Position numbers and translations under genes: made by a program. Shown here piece by piece: positions 1-10,200 of a stretch of 13,549 bases of DNA (within the stretch, counting starts at the first letter, position 1; the number at the start of each line of letters is the position of its first letter). A model generated the notes under the pieces. That model did no database searches. It was not told the DNA's origin and saw only the letters and a list, made by a program, of their open reading frames with translations. Source of the DNA: Phoronis ovalis (Eukaryota > Phoronida > Phoronidae); NCBI GenBank assembly GCA_028565635.1, contig JAOXYB010037573.1:1-13549 (forward strand), given 5' to 3'.

Positions 1-14
1 ATCGTTTTGGCATT

Positions 15-34
15 TGACCTACTTCTCAAGGTCA
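15..34. promoter_or_regulatory. Everted nuclear-receptor half-sites with 8-nt spacer (ER8), repeat copy 1
   Basis: TGACCT at 15-20 and AGGTCA at 29-34 are perfect half-sites in everted arrangement with 8 nt between. ER8 is a known, though less common, retinoid/xenobiotic receptor arrangement. The site is carried by repeat X and may be fortuitous. Confidence 0.3.
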
Positions 35-468
35 TTTTGAAATGTCACCTAGCCTAGGCCGCCCACCAATCTATGGCTTTCCTAGAACCACCTTTGAATC
101 GTCCATGTAGCGCTTCGTCTTCGCGGCTATAGACTTATTGCTACGTGCCCTTTTGAGAACAAACATGGACGCCAGTCGGCCATATTGGAAGTAATCGATG
201 TCAAAAGTATACATAGCATGTACTGCGACCTGGACTTGCTCTGTGCACAATATGAAACTGATCGGATATAAATTGAAGGTGTTAATATGACGTGCAATCT
301 CGCGAACCAACATGGCCACTATTCGGCCATGTTGGAAGTAATCCGGGTCAATATTATACATAACCTGTACTTTGTCCTATACTTACTGTGTACCGAATAT
401 GGAGCTGATCGGATAAAAACTGAAGCAGTTATGCGAGACAAAAAATGTCCAAGAATCGTTTCAGCATT

Positions 469-488
469 TGACCTAATTCTCAAGGTCA
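469..488. promoter_or_regulatory. Everted nuclear-receptor half-sites with 8-nt spacer (ER8), repeat copy 2
   Basis: TGACCT at 469-474 and AGGTCA at 483-488. Both half-sites and the spacing are identical to copy 1, although the spacer has changed (ACTTCTCA to AATTCTCA). Confidence 0.3.
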
Positions 489-790
489 TTTTGAAATGTC
501 ACCTAGCCTAGGCCGCCCACCAATCTATGGCCTTCCTAGAACCACCTTTGAATCGTCCATGTAGCACTTCGTCTTCGCTGCTATAGACTTATTGTTACGT
601 GCCCTCTCGGGAACAAACATGGCCACCAGTCGGCAATATTGGAAGTAATCGAGGTCAAAAGTATAAGCGACCTGCACTTTGACCTGTATTTACCCTGTGC
701 CGAATATGCCGATCGAGTAAAAACTGAAGCTGTTATCGCGGGACAAAGAAAGTGTTACATGCGACGACGACGATGCCTACACTACAACAA

Positions 791-822
791 TATGCCCATC
801 CACCACTATGTGGATGGGCATA
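791..822. repeat. Perfect inverted repeat: 13-bp arms, 6-nt loop
   Basis: TATGCCCATCCAC (791-803) is exactly complementary in reverse to GTGGATGGGCATA (810-822), with loop CACTAT. It lies just past the Y3 repeat and could be the end structure of that mobile or repeated element. No RNA function can be assigned. Confidence 0.9.
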
Positions 823-993
823 AAAATAATTTTCTTAAAAATTAATAGCCCATGAAGAAATAAGTGGCAGAAAAAGTTTGAAAAACAATTTTTAGATTTA
901 TTTTGCAATCAAAATTTAAACAAACAGATTAATAATTAAGATGTTTGTTCCATAAATTGTTATCATTGAAAAAAACACCAAAAAATATCTTAC

Positions 994-1201
994 ATGATTT
1001 TATGCCAAGGAGGTCTGAGCAAAATATGACAGAAGACATGGGCCAGCTTGGTTGGTGGTTCTGTTTTTCCTGCTGAATACTGGTGTTGGCACAGTCGGCA
1101 GAAATGAGCCATTAGGTAGCGCAAGGTCGAAGAGTGATGGTCTGGAAGCTGCTTGACCAATTGAGCTAACATTTGCTGGCAATGGGTATCATCTTTGGTT
1201 T
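994..1201 (-). CDS. PIK3R1-like: Exon 11: C-terminal part of BH/RhoGAP domain (residues 455-522), gene continues off the left edge
   Basis: Acceptor TTATTAG|AA and donor AAAATCAT|GTAAGA; starts in phase 1 and ends in phase 2. It encodes MLAQLVKQLPDHHSSTLRYL, MAHFCRLCQHQYSAGKT and LAHVFCHILLRPPW. The pattern LP-x2-(H)-x3-L-x-(Y)-L-x2-(H)-F-x2-(L) followed by LAxxFxxxLLRP is the RhoGAP third box. The usual Asn of NLAxxFGPxLL is Lys (K505), as the box also diverges in p85. R516 falls where LFR lies in human p85-alpha. Translating past the donor gives a stop at once (TAA), so the splice, not the end of the protein, is the better reading. The next exon is not in the window. Confidence 0.92.
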
Positions 1202-4200
1202 CTAATAAACAGAAAAATAAGTTAAATCACTCATAGTCTCAGTCTTTATTGGGGGTAGATGTTGTAAGAATCAGTACTTGATTCTAAGGGATGGATATGC
1301 TAGAAAATATTTGTTCACCTTCCCGTTTTCCTAACCTACACAAAATAACAAAATACAACTTTCTATTGGTTAATGGCTAGGCTGCATTGTTGAACTGTCC
1401 ATCACACTTTTAGAAACTGTGACTATGTATAGCATGCTTGAAATCTGGTTCAGTCTGACAGCTTATAGTGCAACCTATAAGTCAACATACATTGATCTAG
1501 ATGTTTCAGTAGTTCATTGACCCATGTTAATTACTGGTTGTTTTGCAAAGACAGCAAAATTAAAACATCTGCAAGGAAACCAATGAAAACAACTGTTTTT
1601 AATTCAAACATAAAATGCATATCCTGTTGACTTAGCTTTGTAAGTATTATTGCAAACAGAATAGTAACAGTAGTAATGTTACAGCCAGTTAAGACCGAAA
1701 GAATGGCTACATTTGATGAACCAAATTAACTAAGCATAATGAAAATTACATCACATAATTATACTCACTAACTGCTTTGATAAAGTTGTCGTAGAAATCT
1801 GTCGATATTACAGGATCACTAAGTTCTCGTAAATATTTTTTTAATGTTCCCGCTATACAACACAAGTCGAATTTTCCTACATCTACATTTTCCTTCGTAT
1901 TAAACAAAGTTTTCAACTGTGAAATGGCTTCTGTTGATGATGATATTCTGTAGATATCAAAGAAATCTTCATCTGCAATGGGACAAATAAAAATACAGGT
2001 CAACAGGAGACAAATATAGAACAAAAACAAAGCTGCTTCAATACGCTCTTTATATTTATTACACAGAAGTGAATTTTACATTACTCAATAGCGTGTTACA
2101 CTGTAATTCTGAAACCACAAAACTAGAGAATGTAGCTAAATTTTCACACAAAGTGTTATACAATGTACAAATAACAAACAACTAAAACCACAAAACTAGA
2201 GAATGTAACTAAATGTTCACACAAAGTGTTATACAATGTACAAATAACAAACAACTAAAACTACTTTTTTTAAACTGATCTATAATATCATTAGGAATGA
2301 TAATATGACGTAAGGATAAATACCCTGTTCTACACCCCTTCGTTCAATTTCTTGAGTACACGCTATAACAATGGTTGGAGCAGGCTGATCCATCAGGTTA
2401 AACTGTTCACTCAAGGAAGCCCCAAAGATGCAATCTAAAAATGTATTTTAACAGTTTAATTAATTTTTTTTTTACAAAACTTAAACATTGCCTTTTAACA
2501 AAGGCAACGATTACTGGCATTAAACGTAAAAATTGGGTGACTTCTATTGGCATTCCCTAGGGATGTTACACAATACTGTCTCTGGGTCTAACAATCTTCA
2601 ACTAATCTCTAGCTGAAAACTGCAGCAATCCTAATTAATAAAAAAACAAGGAAAATCGATAAACTTCTTTAAAAACACTATATAAACATCTTAAACAAAA
2701 CAGATTATGTTCTCTTACTTGTTTACAGAACAGATAAAAAATTAATTACTTTGAAGTGGCATGAAAAAGTTCTTAGAACCATAGACTAATGCATAGTTAG
2801 TTCAGTTTACAATTAATTTTTTTATGTTTTCATATCACCATCATCTACCTGTAATTCTATAATCAGGTATAACACAGATAATCAATAAAAACATTTTCCT
2901 GGTTATATATTCACACTGAGTGGATTTAAGAAAAAATTTCCAATTACATAAAGATTTCAAAACAGTACTGTAAAATCTATACATAAATATTTCTGAGAAC
3001 ATAGTTTGTGCAAAGAAAATTTCACATTGACTTCAATGAAATTTTTATACCAAAATCATAAACAGCCTTCAAAGAGCCTTTAAGCTGTTTAAATATTCCT
3101 GCATGCAAAATCTATATGAAACTCGTGCCTGTGCATTAACATCCGAGTTTACTTACTGTTATTAAGACTAGCTCGACGTTTGTTTCCATCCTGTTCTTTA
3201 CACTCAGGCATGCCAAGTGCACTGCAGTGGCGATGACAACAAAGACCACACTCTGGAAGAGAATTAGGATTGTTCATCCTCTGTTTAAGACAGGAATATC
3301 TCTCGCAAAGTGTGTTAATATGCAACAGATTCGTCATTGACAGCCATTAAGTAAACTCATTCGTCAATTGTTATATCCACAATTAATTAACACTTTTTCT
3401 GCAAGCACCATGTCATTCTGTTTTATAGCTTTTCTATATAAAACCTCCAAGAGGTATCAATTATAAGATATTACTTATGTTACTAAAAAATCTATATAGG
3501 GGTTTAGCTTCAATTACTGTTATTACATGCATATAAAAGTAATTTTGTGGTAAAATTGTGACATTTCATTTGTCTCAATAAATCAAGCGTGCAGAATGCA
3601 ATTAACCACAATACCACCAAGTATCACTTTTTGCAAATTGGTTCTAGATAATTACACTTGACTAGCTTCTAATAACTAGCATTTCTGTACTGGCAACCCC
3701 TAGAGTAATACACAAAATTTGCATAATTTTTCAGACACAAAAAAAAACATGCAAGGATTCTTGACACATTCAGTACCTCTGCACAACAAGCCTTGTTTCA
3801 TCAATCCAGGCAGAAATTTGTCACACAGATGACAACGTTGTAATCGGGAGAAGCTATGTTCAACAAAGTGATGTTCAACAGCACTGCAGTTTCGATTAAG
3901 GTCACTGGTCAATGACGACGGTGGCAACGATGAACTGTACGATTGCTACAATATAAATGAAGGTGATAACATTAGCACAGTAATATTTTTAATTGCAGTC
4001 TCTAAACTTCACCATAAGAAGGCCACATGAAGATCACACCAGCATTCACCCAAGTGAAAAAGGTCATTTTGAGAAAGCAAAAAAAATGGGTGACATACGA
4101 TTCATACTTATCCGTCTCTACTTTGAAAAATAGAATACTTTTCTTCTCTAAATAAATAAAGTGGTAAGTTGTAGGAAAACTAACACATTTAATGACTGTC

Positions 4201-7200
4201 AACGCAATGAATGCTAAAAGATCTAGCTCACAGATCTCACATTTTCTCCCTATCTCATACTGGTGAACTTTTGCTGTCTTCCAGTTGTGACTTTGTTACA
4301 CTTAGTGACCGACCGACTAAACAATGTTAAAACTATATCTCTCTACTTTGCACCAACAAACAGAAGTGTTGGATACAGAATCGCTAATTTTGTCAGAAAC
4401 AAAATTATTAAAACTGCATTTTGAAATTTTGTTAACTTGCCCGTATGAGTAAATAAAAGTTACCTTCTCTGAGGGTCTTTGACAACATTCATCAATGGAT
4501 ACCATGATGGCTTTTCTGTGAAAATCATCTGAGATATTCATGGCCTAGAAACAATCATAACACTTAAAAATTTCAAATTAATTAAATAAGTCATTGCCTG
4601 TGCTTCAATACTCCGTTTTGTTTTTTTATAAAAATCACCAAAGTTCACACATTCCTATTTTTGAAGAATTTACATATCTTTAATTTATACCTCTTAATTA
4701 AATACACCACTGGTTTCAGCAACAATTGGTGGAAATCCTCGTTTTGTACTTTTTATGGTCTTTCACAAAATTTATTTCAATGCCATTTTTTGCAATTTAA
4801 AAATAAAATGTTTCTTTTACAAACTGCGAACTTTATCCAATGTATATGTTGAATACTTGAAATATAACTTTCACCAGAACGAACAATTGAACAAAATGTT
4901 ATCTGGCATTCAGTTTCTGTAAAAAAATGAATACAACTCCACTACATACCTTTAACTTGTCTTCATTTATGTTCATTAAGTCCTCACCGTTGATCTCATG
5001 AGCTTTAAACATTTCAGCATAACGATATAGATTAACGGAAGCCATCCACTCAATAACATTTGCTACTGTCCACTGCTTCACAAGCTAGATAAAGAAGGGA
5101 CAACTGTAGCTTAGCACTGTACCAGACTATATCCTTGCCAGTGAATGCTGTACATTTAAGCATGTCTAACAATCACAAGATATATTTTTGGTAGGGGTAT
5201 GCCCTGGATGAACTAAAACACTGTACCAACATTTAACATCACACCATGAAACAATGTTGGAGACTTCAGTAGAATTGCTCGCATAGAGAGTACGGAAAAA
5301 GAAACATACCACATTTTTATCCACTGTCATGTCTTCAAATCCTGTGGGCCGTTTACACGTCTGACCAGTACTAAATCTTTCACAATCTTTATGAAAACAC
5401 TTGCCGCACGCTGAAAAACACATAAAGGAAACCTGCTGATTCTTGTTTCGGGAGTTCGTCATGAGCTGATATTTCATACTGAGCACATTCTCAGCTGTAC
5501 GCCCAATGAATCATTTACTAACAAGATATCGTATATTATTAAAAACGACAAAGTGGATAATGTGCTCTCGGTTTATAACTCTTGACATTTACAAGATCTC
5601 TTGAAGCCTTAAATTGATTGTAAGTTTCTCCTACAGACAATACCTAATAAAACCACAAATACACGTCATTAATTCAAAGAGTACATCAACCTTACAAAAT
5701 GATTGAGAAGAATCAATTGTTTTTATACTGATTGATTTAATAAGTTAGAAAAACAACAACACTTTTATACTTCAATGTTACAGTTATTAACTTAAAACCT
5801 GTGCTCACTAAGCAATCACAAATTTAATATATTTATCTCAGTATGGCATAATGTATTGTAACACAGATTAATAAAACACTGTAGATAGACAACAACTTGT
5901 TACAACATATCTGCAGGAAACTACACAGTCCTTAGACATGTTTGTGTATTATAGAGTTCCTGCAGAGCCCATTCACTGATTATAAATCATATAATAGGCA
6001 TACTAGGTTGTTCGATACTGCAAACATTTCATTCATCAGTACTATTGAAGATTTAATATTATTTATGGCTTTCACTTGATTTTAATCAGGTGGCAATTCG
6101 CTGAAAGTGATAAAATTAAAATGATATAAATATTATTTTCTTTTCAAATTTTTGATGGATTATAACATCTTTTTGGTATTAAATCTGACATTTGTGTCTA
6201 TATTATTCAGCATGTGATTTCTGCACATGTTCATCATTTTAACAACAATTACTGTACTGTGGAGTATAAAGTACACATACCTTCACACTTCACACCCACA
6301 CTTCCACTGCCCCATATGTAATCTTGGCCTGAAATAATTAAAATATCAGTAAAACTTCTTTAATAAGTTAATGACCCCTGGCAACACCTATCGACCTTTT
6401 ACAGTTTTACACCACAATGTACTTTTAACCATAAAAAATAAATTTCTAACCAAAATGCATTAGTACCTATTACGACCTTGAGGTCAAAAGGTCATGTAAA
6501 GGTCAAATGTTAGGTTATTTGGAATTATTCAGGAACATTTCAGAAGGTTTGTATTATATTACAATTAGGTAATTGATTAATTTGTAAATGTGTTATGGAC
6601 ACACACAAGTATAAGATATAAATCTATTGTTCACAAAAAATAACAATTAAAATGATTAATTTCGAATTGCTTTAAGTTTTAAATGTCATAAAGTTAAGAT
6701 GCAAATCAAGGATTCTGGATTCTACTAGTAGACTACAGATTCCTTACTTTAAATTTAGCCCTAAGAAGCAGTTGTTATGATGCAAGATGTATAGTATCAA
6801 TTTTGTCTTGGTTTGGCCTGATACCAAATGTTTTACATCAATTGCAAGTTGTAATGAGATAAGGTATCAAAATTAAATAAAAATTTATTTCCATATTAGT
6901 CTTTTTTGCCTGGCAAAGTAAGTTTACATATATTACTAAAGTCTTCATCTATAAAAACTTTCAAATTCATATAACTAAAAATAAAAAATTGATTCCTATT
7001 CAAAAGTTACTACACCATTTTATAAGACTGGATACCATATATGCACAGCGAGAATGCACTCTTGGCTACAAAACCACCAACTCTATTTAAAAATAAAATG
7101 GACTGTTTTTGAAAAGCATTACTAATATATAGCATGTAATATAATTTATAAGAAACAGACAACTAAAATTATATGATATGGCTGATATTTCAAATTGAAA

Positions 7201-10200
7201 AATCTACACCAACAAAATAAAGTACGAAATAATCAATACAAACGGATTTCAAAATACAAGTAATGCTTTATGACAATATAAGCTAAAAAATACAAATATA
7301 GCATGGGTGCCTCAATAATTTATATCATATAACAATTTAATATATTGCAAATAGTCAGCCGGATTGACCAGTGTATTGTGACAAGACTGAAAGGTGTCAA
7401 TGGATATCAGATTCAGATTTGAATTAGCAGTGCATATGTCATTCTGTTAAACTTGTCCTTGACAAGATCATGCTGGTATTAATATGCATCTAAGTGCTGT
7501 GGTATATTTCTTGTATCTACACTTCCAATGTACACTATATAATATACCACCTACTTGGCAAGTAAATGTATAGAGTCTAATATATATGTGAAAGACCATA
7601 CTCGACCACAAGTTTATGATTTATCGATTAATATATGAGGTGGAGTAAACAGCCTTTCATACATTCGAAAGACAAAAGGTATTTTAAATAGTTTCATGTT
7701 ATGTTTGAAAATATTTGCAAACAATGGCTAACAATTGATAAAGATACAAAGTAACAATTCAAAACTATTTTTACTCCACAAACTAACAATTTTCCTTCAT
7801 ATATAGCCACATCCAAACTGTTAGTTCGAACAGTTTCATGGTCATTTGTAATGGGCATATTTAAAGATAATGTTTCATAGCACCTCTTCTGATCAAAATT
7901 CTACACAATCATATAATTTAAAATTCATAGATATCCATACACACCTACTTTCTATAATTTCCAAAAAATTATACATCCTCATTTTTTAGTAATTTCCTAC
8001 TTTAAGAATTCATAATAAAAAAATAATTATTCATTGATTGAATCTTTAATATAATTGGCATCTATTGATCTGAAAATATATTAATTTAATGCTGAGGACA
8101 AAACATATCACAGCTTAGTAGTTTATACTTACAGTGGGAACACAGAATGGGCCGCAGAAAAAATGTATTCACGATTCGATGTTGTACTGCTTGCACTGTA
8201 AAAGAAAACAAAGATTTACAGTTGCACCATTGGTGCTTAGACAGGCGTGAATATGCAATCTATTTATAAATAAGAATTTCATACTCAGAAGCCAGAACTT
8301 ATAAAAAAAACTATATTCGTCAATTCTCATGTAACTCAGTATGTATGAAACTATTTCAATCGGCTCCTAATAAAATCCATCCATTCATGTTTACGACATC
8401 GATGTTATTTTGGATTTTTTCGACTTGAAAAAATAATTACGGTTACATTCTTTCATCAATACTTCATTAATTAATATTAAGTACAAACAAACAGTCTTCA
8501 ACAGTCTTCTAAGAAAAATATCCGACAATTCACATTTATGATACTATTTTGAATTTCGGAGTCTAATACGTACATGAAAGTATGCAAAATGCAGTATTTT
8601 CCGATGGTTGTCGACTATGAGCTCCTACATCTACTTACAAAATACTTGTACTTGTGGCTTTTAAACCACACAGTTTTAAATTATTATTTTAAATGACAAA
8701 CTGTCAGTTACATGACAAATAAAGCTCTATTTTTGGGTGCAAATTCCACAATTAATAACTGAATCAATAAATTTATATACAGTACCACGAAAGACATTGG
8801 AAACTCGTGGCTTCAAGGTAGAAAAACATCATAACTTTGAATTGTCAAGCTGCCTAGCATTCTTACTTTCATTAATAGTAAATGAAAAGTTATTAGCACT
8901 AGATACAGCATAGTATTGTAAATGATTATTCTAGAATATTTATGAATCATTCCTTTTGATAACATATTTATTACAGATGAGGCAGCTTGTGCTGCACACA
9001 GGGTGGTGACATGGACAAGATGTATGTCAAGGCAAAACACGTGGGAGTGCCAATTATTAATTTTTAAAAAATTCAAACAAAACAATAAACTCTAAACTTT
9101 GTTACTTTCATCACTTTGACATTTGGTTCAAACAGGCATTGTTCAATCACAAAGCCTACAATTGCTAGTTTTTGTATTCTCTATTTATATATTATGTGGT
9201 TTAAAACACTTGACAATACTAATATACTTGGGTTGCTATGCTATAAAACAAAATATTGTTATCAACCATTAAATATGTGGTCGAAAAGTATTTATGTTTT
9301 ACTAATTGCTATGTTATATAAAAATTGTCAAAAAACAAAAAATGTGAGAAAGATTTATGCATTTTACCCTTCCTATGTTGTAAAATAAACCATAGTTGTA
9401 ACACAAAAAAATGTGGTCAAAGTATTTATGTGTTTTACCAATCATTTTTGTGGTTGCACTTAGTGAAAGCTTTAGTTGTAACTGCACTTTAATGAACATG
9501 TGCACTTTAAATTCAGAATTGATTAGGTGAAATATATGACATATGATGCTTACAATTAAGAAATTAAAGAAAAAAACAAACAGCATATGCCCATAATTCC
9601 TGTTTAAGGAGAAATTTATAGGCCTATTGCTTTAAAAAAATCTTACTCTTTGATTCCTTAAACTGTCTCTATGATCTATAAAATTGTTTTTTTAGTATGA
9701 AGCTATGCCAGTATTTAAAATGTGTGACATTAATTACCAAATGTTCATTGCTGCAATAAAAAGGCTGCTGTTGATAAAATAGCCAGTGCAGGATCCTGGT
9801 GCTAACAGTTTCTCTCCAGGTAAATTGGTATTTTATGAGTGAATCCACCTGGTGAGAAAAAAGCTTAACATTTTTCTGCAAGAATTTGGGAATCGGAAAC
9901 TTGTAAAATGTTTCGATTCATGTTAGGTATTTTTTTTGTTTTCCCTGTGGTATATCAGTATTTTGGACCATACAAGAAATTTCTTTTATTTATTCAATAC
10001 GCATTGAACACTCATCTTATACTTATACAAAAATTCAAAATCTTTCAGTTGCAAATCGTCACTGTTAATATAGATGATGATGATTCTAAATAAAGAAATT
10101 ACATGACAGACAAACAGCTTAATGTAAAATGACAAGTTTGGCCTCCTGACATTTCAAATAACATGCTTTATTACATTTCAAATTATCTGTCATACTAATA

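Larger units (their letters stand above)
1..745. repeat. Nested interspersed repeat: X-Y1-Y2-X-Y3, X copies 454 bp apart
   Basis: Segment X (1-157) recurs at 455-611 with few changes (landmarks: TGACCT, CCTAGCCTAGGCCGCCCACC, CCTTTGAATCGTCCATGTAG). A second unit Y, about 125-145 bp, begins near CATGG and occurs at about 158-290, 304-440 and 611-745 (landmark TTGGAAGTAATCG). Y3 starts like Y1 but its end (AAAACTGAAGC) is like Y2, as expected from unequal crossing-over. The left end is cut by the window. Local GC is higher than in the surrounding intron, which suggests an inserted element. Confidence 0.85.
1..993 (-). other. Intron 11 (partial), largely repetitive
   Basis: Everything left of the exon 11 donor. 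Positions 1-745 are the nested X/Y repeat, 791-822 a perfect hairpin, and 823-993 plain AT-rich sequence. No further p85 exon (nSH2 or linker) could be found here on the minus strand. Confidence 0.7.

Noticed and set aside
994-1020. Protein end at the TAA just after exon 11
   Set aside because: The stop is preceded by a consensus donor (AT|GTAAGA) and the BH domain is incomplete there, so splicing is far more likely than termination.
1130-1172. tRNA-like string around TTGACCAATTGAGCTAAC
   Set aside because: No cloverleaf can be drawn and the bases are coding sequence of exon 11.
3016-3045. Short inverted repeat AAAATTTCA / TGAAATTTT in intron 8
   Set aside because: A 9-bp AT-rich stem is expected by chance in several places in sequence of this composition.
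4661-4852. 63-codon plus-strand open frame in intron 5
   Set aside because: Antisense to the intron between the two SAM exons, AT-driven composition, no motif.
8660-8720. Inverted AT-rich segments around TTTTAAAT/ATTTTAAA and ACTGT/ACAGT
   Set aside because: Weak, interrupted pairing in low-complexity AT sequence; not a convincing element.
8813-9085. 90-codon minus-strand open frame in intron 1
   Set aside because: No domain signature, and exons 1 and 2 already join in matching phase with no need for another exon here.
9116-9388. 90-codon plus-strand open frame
   Set aside because: Overlaps the degenerate 70-bp repeat, has a low-complexity AT-driven composition and no recognisable family motif; lies inside intron 1.
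9908-10093. 61-codon plus-strand frame with a hydrophobic N-terminus
   Set aside because: Phe/Ile/Leu-rich content follows from T-rich DNA; there is no conserved feature and no neighbouring gene structure.
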